Source of the DNA: Euptelea pleiosperma
Lineage: Eukaryota > Streptophyta > Magnoliopsida > Ranunculales > Eupteleaceae
DNA: 64,000 bases
Direction of reading: 5' to 3'
Assembly (NCBI GenBank): GCA_035048495.1
Contig: CM068545.1
Location: forward strand, 24,586,741 to 24,650,740
Shown: positions 1 through 10,243 of the stretch, in pieces
How the letters are laid out: each line of letters opens with the position of its first letter
How positions within the stretch are numbered: the stretch's first letter is position 1
Program-made: the position numbers and the translations under genes
Notes under the pieces: model-generated
Seen by the model: only the letters and a program-made list of their open reading frames with translations
What the model was told of the DNA's origin: nothing
Databases searched by the model: none

Positions 1-1351
1 GCTATTTGTGGGTGGCAGCTGACATTAGATGCCCTGGATGCCTTCCAATCTCTAGGCCATGTTCCCATCCAGACAGTGCAATCCGAGTCTGCAGCTTCTA
101 TGTATAAGGTTTGTTGGACTTCACTATTCACCCTTTTGTCCCAAAAAATAAAATTCTCATTCTCAAATTTGATGACCTGAATTTATTGACATCTGAATTA
201 TATTTAATAGGAACTTCATACCGAGTCTGTAGCATCTTCCTTGTTTGTTTAACTTTACATGTACAAAAGCAACTGCACTCAAGCAGCATGTGTGGAAGTG
301 TTAGTCTTGTCTTTCTTTGAACCAGTTACTGCTGGAAATTAGCCATTCTACAACTCTCCTATTGATGCAGAACTTGGCCGAGTTGACATGGCTTGACCAG
401 TCCCCAAGTGTCGAGTCCCATGTCTAATTTTGCATAAAGTTGTCTGAGTTGGTCATGAACTTTTATCAACTAAGCTATATGACTTGTTGGTTGATGTGCC
501 AATACTGTGCAAGAGATGAGTTTTGGTACATTGGTTTGGTTTTGCTCCTATCCTGCTATTGAACATAAAAGACGTCACTTCAGCATTTGGTGCCTCAAGC
601 AAGGAGAAGTAAGCTTCACTCTTGTTAGTTTTGCACATCATCATCCATCTTTCATCCCTTGTAATGAAGATGTGTTTGTTGAACTCACTAGTGGGACAAA
701 GCTATTACAGGAAAAGTCGTTTGATTCCTATCCTTTTTTTCTACATGTTTTTTGTAGACTCTTTATGCAATTTTAATATCTATCCAGTTATATAGTTGAA
801 TTTTGAATATCATATGCCTTATTTTGTACAGCAAGTTACCAAATCTTCAATATTTTCTGCCATATTCTTTTATCGATTAATGTTTAAGGGTGATTATAGA
901 ATCAGTCTCAGGAAGATTAACCCCAGCATGTTTGTGGGCCGTCCGCCCCACCATCCTTTTCAGGTCTGCATCTAGTTTGCAATCCTTTTCAGAATTTGGG
1001 CAAGTTGATTCCACCTGGCCAGGCTCAAAGTGCTGTTCTAAAGTCCAATCTTATATTTAGTTGCCTGGGTGGATAATGAATTTTTAATCAACTCAGCTAT
1101 GTTGAGCATGTTGTATAATATGGGCATTTTAGTATTACTGGGGTACCCGGAGTTGTTGGGTACCTTGACATACATCTGTTTCTTGAGTAGAGTTTCTGTT
1201 CTTTGAAAATTCTTGGAGGCTTCTTTCTTTTTTAATTTTAAATTTTAACTTTAACACTGACATGTCTTTCTTCTCACAGGATGATCGCCCAAATCCCAGC
1301 CAAAAACTCCTGGTGCACCACTCTGTAAGCAAAAGTCATGGAAAACGTTGA
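1..1351 (+). CDS. 3' end of an unrecognised gene (two putative exons)
   Basis: Bases 1-108 read as an open 36-codon stretch ending in ...SESAASMYK and are followed by a donor-like AAG|GTTTGT, so this looks like the tail of an exon that starts left of the window. The next plausible exon is 1280-1351, after a pyrimidine-rich tract and CAG. It begins DDRPNPSQKLL, ends SKSHGKR and stops at TGA (1349-1351). Both junctions are phase 0, so the exons can be joined without a shift. I do not recognise the family; no catalytic motif is visible in about 60 residues. An extra exon between them cannot be excluded. Codon use in bases 1-108 is clearly more gene-like than the AT-rich intron between. Confidence 0.45.
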
Positions 1352-3962
1352 GGTAAGCAAAGTCATTGAAAACGTTGAGGTTATATCTCAAAGAATCAAG
1401 GTACTTTCGACTTTGAATAAGTTATAAATAAATTCATGAATCAGTCCTAAAATGAAAGACTTGTTTCAAGAAAAAGTAAAGAATTGAATGATGTGAGGTA
1501 GTGACAATCTATGTAGCATTGTCAATGTCTTAAAGAAGTGTCGTATTACAGAAAGGTCGGTTTGGCGTTTTAAAAATGTTATAGTCACAGGATCACATTG
1601 AGTTGGAGTCACATGTGTGCGTGCTTCATATTTCATCAAGATTCCTGGAATTTCATCCCAAATTTTGGTATCGGGCATCACTGAAAGAGAAAGATCAAGA
1701 ATCCTAAATTTTGGCCCACATCAAAACCAATAGAGAAAGAGATAATTAGGACTTCTTTCCATTAATAAGGATATAAATTAAGATTCTCTCATCTTGTGAG
1801 AAACTGAAATTAAACTCCGTTCACAGCCAATGCCCCAACTTTCTTCGTATCATTTGTTGTGAAATCTTAAAATATCGTTTACTAGAAGATGTGCTAATTA
1901 CCTTGCCCTGCCATCTTACGCTATATATTGGTGTTTGTGCGTCAATTCTCTAGATGCGTCTTTTCTTAAAATATGATTGGTTCATATATGGTATTTGATG
2001 GTAGTATGTTTGTGTACCTATGTGTGGGGACATTGAAAGCTTTCCCATTTACGCTTTATTTGCTAGGATATGTCACTACAATAAATGCACCTTGCTAGGA
2101 TGTCACTTGTCCAAAAAAAAAAAATGCAGTCCTGTACATCATGGATTTATGTTTGAAGGAAGTATTTCATGTGTGTTCTTGCTCATCTGCCGTCTACATG
2201 GCATACACGCAGGCAGCTCTGAACTCACCAATTTATGGAACTATAACAATTCAATGTATGGACTTTTGACTGAACAGTTGATTATAGGTCCAGTAAAGAA
2301 ATCTATTTAATGGATCGTAAGGTATTTAATTGGGCTTATTTTTTCAGATGCGGCACATATGCCACTTGGATGGTGTCTGGGTGAGAGTATTAGTTTTCAT
2401 TGTGTGTTGCACTATGAGATATGGCTCGATATGATACGCTATTTGTATATCCAAATGTTCTCCATGTTACGGGTTTATATTTTGTTGCTAAACTCAATAC
2501 AAGTCCTTGTTTTTGATCATGCCACCCTTTTTCTTGTGAATGTTATCCAGGTGTGCGAACCACACATTGATGGTGGTGGCATCCAAGAGTCAGGTTACAG
2601 CCGCTGCAGGTGTGGAGAAAATGGTAGTCTTTGTTACTTTTATTGTTAGGAGTGATTGAAGTTGTGTTTTAGATGCTTTTCTATCACCAATAATTTAGAT
2701 GGCATGTTCTCGGATTGATTTAGGAAGAATTTGTTCTATTTGTTGGAGCTATGTGATCAAAATGCATTGTTGGCAACCACTGATCCACGTCCCATCACGA
2801 TAACAATTGGCACTGAAACAGAGATATGTTGTCAAAATGCAACACATTCATACCGCATTTGGTTATGTATTTTATATTAGAGTGTGAGAATCATTGTAAG
2901 TTATTTGCCGTTGATTATAAGTCTTCCATCAGTCTTTAGAGAAATTTCAGAACTAACCAAAAAAGATGTGATAATTTTTTAGAAAACCAGTGGATTTCTT
3001 TGGACCAAAAGCAGAGGGAGGCATTTTAATGATTGGAGCATAATGAATTTGAACTTTATTTGAAGTATGTATATATCAAAAGTTGGTGACTGAAGGGTTA
3101 GGATCATTTGATCAGTGGTCTATTTGTGCATTATCGATTTTCTTGGAAAAAAATTTATGTTCAAATTGCTCAGTGTGTTGATGTTTGTGCCACCCATAAT
3201 GCCACATGGCATGGTCCGCATGGGGTATTTGGCCATTGAAAACCAGTCTGATTGGTGAATTTTTGCTGCCGATTTGAGTACCCCCCCAAAAACAATGCTT
3301 GGATCCAATGGCTATAATCACCCCATGGAAAATGCCAAAATTTGAAGGCTAGAAAATCACAAATCAAGATGATTATCAGTGTGTAGATCCACCAGGGTGG
3401 GTCAAACTTCCATGGGCCTGAATGAGTGCCACGTGGCATTTTGAAAAACCAAATCGAGCGATTTTAACAAAAAAAATAAAATTTAACCGGTGCAATTACA
3501 ATACCCGAAGCTGCTGTGGCATAGACTGGGTGTCTCATGTTTACAGCTAAATTTCTAAAATTTAATCTATTTCTGGAGTTGGAAGTCTAAAAATCCTCTC
3601 GGGTGGATGTGATTTCATTTAGACGTGGCAGCTGGGATGGTGGATCTACGTGTGTTTTGCTACCTCCCTAGTGGAAAGTTAAGACCATTATAACCTTGCC
3701 GCATGGCAGAAACATTTTTCTTTGGCCTTTTTATGCCATTTTTTTTCTTTAATTCGGCGGCTCTAATTACCATTGGCGTGGATAAGGGGTGCTATCTATG
3801 TGGCCAGTCCAGACTGCAGAGGGCCGTCTAAGGGAATGGTATGGATTATCTGTCAGCCTTCCATGTGTATAGCAGACTACACTACACTGAAGAATCCTGG
3901 AGTGTAGCTCCAGAAAAACTTTTGCTTTCCAAAAATGCCATTGACCCTTTCTCAGGAGTGAT
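1352..3962. other. Intergenic / 3' flanking DNA, no gene seen
   Basis: AT-rich sequence with short, poorly supported open frames on both strands. The first few hundred bases are probably the 3' UTR of the upstream gene. A small stretch around 3180-3440 is GC-richer and has repeat-like character (two GCCAC..TGGCAT motifs about 240 bp apart) but no ends could be fixed. Nothing else could be supported. Confidence 0.4.
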
Positions 3963-3970
3963 CATTTATG

Positions 3971-4326
3971 TAGGTGTGTCAATTTGTACCCGATTAACTA
4001 AAAAAACTGATAGCCCATAAGAAACGGTCCCGTTTATCCCAGTTCAGGGACTAGTTATTTTAGAACAGAACCCAAAAGACTAACTGAAGGATGTGATAGG
4101 TTCCGGTTCTTAGTACACTAGTAATCAGACTGAAACCGATAGGACTAGAACCCACATAGATAGTACACGAGCTCCGATACCTGATGGGAGGATCCAATAT
4201 TTTTCGGTTCGGTTCTGGATCCACTTGTTTAGGAATTGGAACTGATAGGAACCAGAACTGTTGTAACCGAATATAATAGGTTCCGGTTCTAGGTACCTTG
4301 ATACCCAAACCGAATTGACACCCCTA
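3971..4326. mobile_element. hAT-type MITE, copy A (356 bp)
   Basis: The element begins TAGGTGTGTCAA and ends TTGACACCCCTA, so the terminal inverted repeat is about 12 bp with one mismatch. It is flanked by a perfect 8-bp duplication, catttatg, at 3963-3970 and 4327-4334. Eight-base duplications and short TAGGG-type ends are the hallmark of hAT superfamily elements. The inside is packed with GGTTCCGGTTC-like repeats and has no credible coding frame, so it is non-autonomous. A second copy lies at 27680-28106. Confidence 0.85.
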
Positions 4327-4680
4327 CATTTATGGGACAAGGGCCAACCAAATACTCACATATTTCTAACATGGTTGTGGCGCTCCACTCTGCTCCTTTC
4401 CTGCCCACCATGAGACTACGTTTCCCTTTCCCATGAGCTCTCCCCCACTTAGCCCATAACTACCCGAACTCCTACTCCGCTCCACAAAACTATACAAATG
4501 TTGGGGAGGTGTTGTATTGCCCCAACCTGACCTGCAATAATTCAAGTCGAGGGGTTTTCTTCCACTTCTACTTGGACTTGTTGGCAACCCCAAATTACTA
4601 GCAAAGCTTCTATCCCTATCTCCTCTAAATCATCCACCTACAATGCTTTAGCTATAGCTTTTCTATTTTTAACTTAGTAA

Positions 4681-4975
4681 TCCTTAGTTCGATGTGGTAC
4701 TCCACAAATGAAACAACCACCTTTCTCAGTTGACCCCTTCTTCTTTGGGCAATCCTTTGATTAGACATGGTCCATTGCACAAGAAGCACTTCTTCCCTCA
4801 AACAATAGGGGTTTCCTTTCTTCTCCTCTTCCTAGATCTCTTCCTAGGGGTGTTGCTATCCTATTCCACAACGTTTACCCGTTTCTCCTTGATTGGTGCA
4901 TAACCCGTTAAGCTTTCAGCTGCAGCTTCTGTATAGGTTAGATCATTGAGGTGTTGTTCGAAGTAATTTTGAATT
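4681..4975 (-). pseudogene. Decayed Ty3/gypsy gag with two broken zinc knuckles
   Basis: Read on the minus strand, about 4860-4975 gives ...NDLTYTEAAAESLTGY..., the type of segment that precedes the nucleocapsid in plant Ty3/gypsy Gag. About 4748-4805 then reads KKCFLCNGPCLIKGLP. This is a CX2CX4HX4C zinc knuckle in which the histidine and last cysteine are lost. About 4681-4740 reads GGCFICGVPHRTKDY, a second knuckle with its last cysteine replaced by tyrosine. In-frame stops interrupt the stretch. No LTRs, protease or reverse transcriptase are visible nearby, so this is a short relic. Flanking sequence to about 4340 and 5240 may belong to the same element but is not recognisable. Confidence 0.6.
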
Positions 4976-5722
4976 ATAAGTTAATGTGATTTTTCATAAG
5001 TTGATGCATGTCTTTAGCATACCTTTTCCTCTATAACCATTTCCTCGGACATCGTGTTGTTATGGTCCTACGGACTCCTACCCTTTGGCTGACTATGGAC
5101 TCTGAGTCGCCTCAATGGCGGAGCCAGGATTTTGTTGGTGGTGGTTGGTGTGGAGTCTAGGCCAGGCAACCCTTGAGCACCCAACATTTTACTTGGTAGT
5201 ACAAGTACAAGTTTGTTGTTCCCTTCCCCCTCCCAAAATGCCACATGCCACTACAATCAGCGTGATTTGTGATTGGATTCGGGTTTTATTTTTTATTTTT
5301 TTATTATATATAAGATTGGAGTCGGGGTTTTTCATGAGGTAATTTCTAACCATTGGATTAGAGAATCCTTTTAGGGTACTAAGATCTAACGGCTACTGTG
5401 ATATTAATTGCCTTTTTGGTACGTGGGGCCAAATTATTCATGGATCAACGGGCCCAAAAGAGTGAAAAGTGGATTTTTTTATACACCCACAGCCCCACAG
5501 ACAATTACATCCCACAGAATAAATTTTCCCCAGAAAAAATCTAAGAAATCCACTCACAACCAATCAACTTTAGAGGTATTACCACGTGTCACCACTGGAA
5601 ACAGATTAAAAAGGATATGACACCAAAGTTCCCATCATCTTCTAAATCCACTCATTATTGTATTTGTATCCACCCTCTCCTCCTTCCTGTCTGTCCCTGT
5701 GACACAAAATCGCACACACACC

Positions 5723-6589
5723 ATGCCAGCAGCAGTCTACTCCCTCTGCTTCTCTCACAACAACTCACTACCAATCCAAAACACGCCAACAAACAATCTC
5801 TCAACAAAACCCAAAACCCTCCTCCAAAAGCTCCCAATCTCCTCAGACCAATTCAAGGAAAAAATCTTATGCCTTGAGATAATGGGTGTAGACTCAGGAA
5901 GAGCACTTTCCCTCAACCCATCTCTCCACACAACCACCCTTGACACCATTCACTCCATCATCTCTTTCCTACGATCCAAAGGCATCCATCAAAAGGATTT
6001 AGGCAGGATCTTTGGTATGTGCCCCAAAATCCTCACATCCAACATCAAACAAGACCTCACTCCTGTCTTTCATTTCCTATCCCAAGACCTAACTGTCCCA
6101 TCTCACAACTTCAGGAAGGTTGTCAACAAATGTCCTAGATTACTGGCTTCTAGTGTAAGAGACCAGCTTAAACCAGCCCTCTTTTATCTTCAGAGACTTG
6201 GGTTCAAGGACATGGATGCTTTGGCTTATAGGGACTCGGTTTTGCTGGTGTCTAATGTGGAGAATACTCTAATTCCTAAGCTGGATTACTTGGTGAGCTT
6301 GGGGTACTCGCGTGAGGATGCTGTGGGGATGGTGGTGAGGTGCCCAGGGCTGTTCACTTTCAGTGTGGAGAACAATTTCAAGCCCAAGTTTGGGTACTTT
6401 GTTGGGGAGATGGAGGGGAGGTTGGAGGAGTTGAAGGAATTTCCTCAGTACTTTGCATTTAGTTTGGAGAAGAGGATAAAGCCTAGGCACATGGAGGTTA
6501 TGAAGAGTGGGGTGAAGGTAGCTTTGCCACTAATGCTCAAGAGCACTGATGAGGAGTTTAGGGAGTTGATGAGGCATGGGGGTGGATGA
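5723..6589 (+). CDS. mTERF-family organellar transcription factor, intronless
   Basis: An uninterrupted 288-residue frame with tandem mTERF helical repeats. Each repeat carries the signature pattern of a hydrophobic helix followed by CP (GMCPKIL, NKCPRLL, VRCPGLF) and a spaced proline. The N-terminal 50 or so residues are rich in S, T, N and K and poor in acidic residues, as in a plastid or mitochondrial transit peptide. The body resembles, from memory of the family, the short Arabidopsis mTERF encoded by EMB3114 (At2g36000), required in embryogenesis. mTERF proteins bind organellar nucleic acid and affect transcription termination, initiation or RNA processing. The first true ATG is 5723; the frame is open to 5699, but only through a GTG. 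No intron is needed, and the stop is TGA at 6587-6589. A TATATAAG at 5307-5314 is one possible core promoter, 409 bp upstream. Function in this plant is inferred. Confidence 0.88.
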   Translation: MPAAVYSLCFSHNNSLPIQNTPTNNLSTKPKTLLQKLPISSDQFKEKILCLEIMGVDSGRALSLNPSLHTTTLDTIHSIISFLRSKGIHQKDLGRIFGMCPKILTSNIKQDLTPVFHFLSQDLTVPSHNFRKVVNKCPRLLASSVRDQLKPALFYLQRLGFKDMDALAYRDSVLLVSNVENTLIPKLDYLVSLGYSREDAVGMVVRCPGLFTFSVENNFKPKFGYFVGEMEGRLEELKEFPQYFAFSLEKRIKPRHMEVMKSGVKVALPLMLKSTDEEFRELMRHGGG

Positions 6590-6662
6590 GGAAAGGGGTT
6601 CCATGTCAGATGATTTCATGTCTTGGGGTCTCTCGCTATGTTCAATGGAGGTTTTCCTCACA

Positions 6663-6679
6663 TTTTTTTTTTTTTTGAT

Positions 6680-6713
<34 letters not shown>
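6663..6713. repeat. T14 followed by a 34-base G homopolymer
   Basis: A run of 14 T (6663-6676) is followed by GA, T and then 34 consecutive G (6680-6713), starting about 90 bp after the mTERF stop codon and so probably in its 3' UTR. Open frames crossing it translate as polyglycine or polyproline and are not genes. G runs this long are rare, can form quadruplexes and are prone to assembly error. Confidence 0.9.
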
Positions 6714-6714
<1 letters not shown>

Positions 6715-6778
6715 GTGTTTTTGTAAATGTAGATGGCATGTCATAGATTTGGAACCATGTAGAATAATTATTTTGCCC

Positions 6779-6849
6779 AGCAAAATAAAAAAGTTACAAT
6801 GTACAAAGTTAACCTAGCAAAATAAAGAAGTTACAATGTACAAAGTTAA
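6779..6849. repeat. 37-bp tandem duplication
   Basis: Two adjacent copies of a 37-bp unit starting AGCAAAATAAA and containing AGTTACAATGTACAAAGTTAA. They differ by about one base over the shared part. Confidence 0.85.
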
Positions 6850-7615
6850 ATGCATTCTTGGTCAATATGTTGTTTCTCTGTCTATATAACAAATGCGTTC
6901 TTGGAGAGATTTGTGGGAGTGAAACTTTGATGACAGGGCTTCAGTGGGGCCGCAGTTCTCGGCAACGTGGATTTTGTACGGCCTGACCACCTTGGCCTCA
7001 CCACACACGTACCCATTTTCTTGGTATTATTTTTAAAGCATTTTAATGGTTCATAACGTAACGGAGGAGGTCCGAATCCTTTATAACGGCCGTTTTTTAA
7101 ACCATGCCGTAAACTAGTCAAAGACCCATGTATTGTGCAAGAAGCAGGAGAAGAAATCAAATTTGAAACTAGATTAACTAAGATAAATAATTAGAAAGAT
7201 TATAAAATAATCACAATGTGGTGATCATTACTAAAGTTCACTTTTGTCTAGACTAATGGGATGGTGATGCATGATCAGATTTCAAATTTTTTAAATCAAT
7301 TTACAATGAGAAAAAGGTTTCCATTCTAAATGCAAATCTAGCTAACAATGCTTCTTACATTATACGAATCTATCTTGAGTTAGTGACTATAGTCGATGTC
7401 ATTGATGCTTTCAGTTTGGAGATAATGTCAACATAGTAAAAATAAAATAAAATCATAGTGAACTTAGCAACTAGGGTCTTAAATTTTATTTTATTATACA
7501 AACAAAAAATAAAATAAAATAAACCTAGTTCATTTTCTCATTCTAACCATTTCCATTTTAGTAAGATTCAATCGCGTAGGATTTGTCGTGATTGAAGTTT
7601 CATTTGCATTGATAC
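6850..7615. other. Non-coding, no feature recognised
   Basis: AT-rich DNA after the mTERF gene. The piece at 6890-7100 is GC-richer and may be repeat-derived (CGGCCGTTTTTTAAACCATG), but ends and coding content could not be supported. Confidence 0.3.
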
Positions 7616-7672
7616 GAAAAGACCTAGGGGGTGAATAGGTCTATTTAAAATAATCATAAGTTGATTACTAAT

Positions 7673-7680
<8 letters not shown>

Positions 7681-7729
<49 letters not shown>

Positions 7730-7743
7730 GATATATATATATA
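7681..7743. repeat. (AC)n then (AT)n microsatellite
   Basis: About 22 AC dinucleotides (7681-7725), followed after a short break by a TATATATATATA run (7731-7743). Confidence 0.95.
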
Positions 7744-8680
7744 AACAATCAACTTAAGATAGTAAAGAGAGATAGAGACAAACAATCCACAACATGTATA
7801 GTGGTTCAGTGCCGCAACACTTACATTCACTCTGGTCTAAAAGCTCCAACGAGCTATTACATTTTTAATTCAATATTTAAGCAACATTACAATATTGAAT
7901 AGGGTAAAGGATATGGTCTCGATTGCAATCGATATAGACAGAGTAAAGTCACAACCAAACTCTAGCTCAGTCAAGATTCATCTTGACTTAAGTAGCACAA
8001 CAGTATATAAGATGATGTATATCAAATGGAGAGTTTCTTTATGGAAACTCTCAACTACCAAACAAAGTTACTTCATAATCGAGATTGAAGAGGAATGAAG
8101 CTTCAATGTTGTTGAAGCTCAAACGATCTGCTACTCAGAATTGGAGCTCGGACCAATCACTCGAATCGCTCTACACCAGAAGAGCGCATACCACCAAAGT
8201 CAATCTCCCACAAGGGGTGGCAAATAGAACTACCGAAGCAAGCAATGAAGCAAGAACAATTCTCTTGGAGATAAAAAACTCAAGAGAAGGCTGATTGAAT
8301 TGGTAAGTACGAAGGGTAGGGGATGGGTATTTATAGTCGAAGGGGAGGGGGAGGGCGCACTATTCGAGGAAACCAGAGGCTGGTTGACCGGCTTATCAGA
8401 CCAGTATGACTGGGCGATCGATCTTCTATACCGGTCAACCAGTGGTCATTTCCTACTAGTCGCCTCGTCTCCAAGTCCGATCGACCCCTCTGCCAATATG
8501 GTCCATTTGGGGTTCCGCCAAGTGGGGGTTCTATCTAATATGCCAGGGGGACTCCAAAGATGCCTCAGTGGGAGTCCAAAAGAACATAGATGGTCTCAAT
8601 CATAAATCTTTGAGGCACAACATTCCAAGTCTGAAGCAGTCACATATCCAAGGTTTTGACTAAGACAAAGTTGCCAGCAT

Positions 8681-8732
8681 TTACATTATAAATATCATTA
8701 CAATCCATTTACTTAAGATATTTATAATGTAA
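8681..8732. repeat. Perfect 15-bp inverted repeat
   Basis: TTACATTATAAATAT (8681-8695) and its exact complement ATATTTATAATGTAA (8718-8732), separated by 22 bp. It may be a hairpin or the end of the repeat block to its left. Confidence 0.8.
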
Positions 8733-8740
8733 ATAAGGGA

Positions 8741-9265
8741 TTTCCCCCAAATGAATCCAATCAAAATATTTTCCAGATCAAATTCACAAGAATACATAAA
8801 GTGATTTTCCAGTTCACGAACAAAATTGGAATTATGATAATCGGTCAACAAAAATGACTTTCTAATGAAAATGCATTTTCCAAATCTGAAGGTATGATAA
8901 TTTTTTTTATAAAAAGCAATACTAAAACACCAAAGTCTAATAAAATAATCTTAAGCTTAAAATTATTTTTGATCAAAACAAAGATAAGCTTTTCAACATT
9001 TATTGGCCTTCCAGACTTAGTCAAATCCACATATGACTGACTACTCAAGTTATAGTCTAATAGGACCCGAAATGGGAGAGATATGAAATACTTATCAAAT
9101 GACCTTACCAAATACCATGGAAGAGTTCTTCCTCTGATCTTTAAGCTTGAATCTTCAACAGATCTTGGATAGTATTTAACAAGCACTATCTTCAGAGATC
9201 TCCAGGACAAGTACTTAATCGGTTACATTCATGAAATTGACAATACAAAAGGTATAACCTTACAG
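8741..9265. other. Non-coding, no feature recognised
   Basis: AT-rich sequence. The 121-codon minus-strand frame at 8845-9210 has a hydrophobic, low-complexity composition and no recognisable motif. Confidence 0.3.
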
Positions 9266-9450
9266 TGACAAAAACCTTTGGTCACGAAGCTATATTCTTT
9301 ATTAGAGATTACATCCATAATAGAATAAGGATAATGTATTTGCAAAAACGATTCATCATGACAATTGCCTTTGGTCATGGAGCCATGTTTTTTATTAGAG
9401 AATATAGTCTAGAGTATAATGAAGATAATATATTGGCAAAAATAGTTAGA
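9266..9450. repeat. Diverged tandem duplication, period about 93 bp
   Basis: TGACAAAAACCTTTGGTCACGAAGC at 9266 recurs as TGACAATTGCCTTTGGTCATGGAGCC at 9359. Each is followed by TTTATTAGAGA, then TAATG or AATAT stretches and a GCAAAAA motif in the same order. Not coding. Confidence 0.7.
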
Positions 9451-9819
9451 CCATAAAGAAGCTACTGCCAATATAAAGAAATGTCATCCTATAATAATTC
9501 ACATATTAAAACCTAATTATAGATTTGGAATTTTCATTATAATAACAAAACTATCTACACAAAATATCAAGTCCTATAAAGCATGTTGAGTTGAGAGGTG
9601 TTATGCGGATTTGGGTATAGTTCTCTCCTTAAGTGTAGTTAGAACTACGATGAATGCTAATAAGCAACGCTTATAGCACGGATGGGGCCCACAAAAGGAA
9701 TAGAAAAATATGCATTTCAGAAGTGTTTTAGGCAATTTTTCTTGAATTTTGTGGGGTTATTACAACCCCATTAAGGCATGGGTCGCTCAACGAGCGTGCA
9801 CCCCTGATGGGCACCCACT

Positions 9820-9854
<35 letters not shown>
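9820..9854. repeat. (CT)n microsatellite
   Basis: Run of CT dinucleotides inside the left arm of the fold-back element; more interrupted CT-rich sequence continues to about 9990. Ser/Leu-rich open frames across it are artefacts. Confidence 0.9.
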
Positions 9855-9856
<2 letters not shown>

Positions 9857-10243
9857 CCATGGACCACTGCACCCCACCGTCCTCCCTATCTCTCCACTCT
9901 CTCTCTCTACCACTCTTTCTCTCTATACTCACTGTCTCCCTTCCTCTCTTTATCCCTCCCTATCTCTCTATTGCACTCTCTTTCTATCTCAACTTAAATA
10001 AAAAATTCACGGCCCATGTCAGCAGTTTAGAGCTGACATGGAAAGGAGGGTATCAGTAAACCCTGCCAACAAAGCCAAGGTGAAATCCGTAGGGATTGTC
10101 GACCCCATTCAATCCATGTTGGTAGGGCTTGCCGACACCACCCTCTCTGTATCGGTTCTAAACTGCCAACATGGACAATTTGATTTTTTATTTTTGTTTA
10201 AAGAAAGAGGGAGAGAGAGTGCAGTAGAGACAGTGAAATAGAG

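Larger units (their letters stand above)
7616..8740. mobile_element. Unclassified repeat-like block
   Basis: Starts near AGACCTAGGGGGTGAATAGGT and contains a GTGGTTCAGTGCCGCAAC segment and GACCGG-rich stretches (8385-8450). This composition is often seen in non-coding parts of plant retroelements. No LTR pair, primer site or protein domain was found, so the assignment is an impression. Open frames here are short and lack known motifs. Confidence 0.25.

Noticed and set aside
2359..2649. Possible extra exon of the first gene (after TTATCCAG at about 2550)
   Set aside because: The gene already ends in frame at 1351 and the frame has no gene-like composition.
4060..4340. Two minus-strand frames of 70-80 codons
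   Set aside because: They lie inside the hAT MITE and reflect GGTTCCGGTTC repeats.
5699..5722. Upstream start for the mTERF protein
   Set aside because: The codon at 5699 is GTG, not ATG; 5723 is the first ATG in frame and suits a plant nuclear gene.
6530..6817. Glycine- or proline-rich frames on both strands after mTERF
   Set aside because: Generated by the G homopolymer.
9749..10059. Overlapping Ser/Leu-rich open frames
   Set aside because: They only read through CT dinucleotide repeats; no start context, motif or codon bias.
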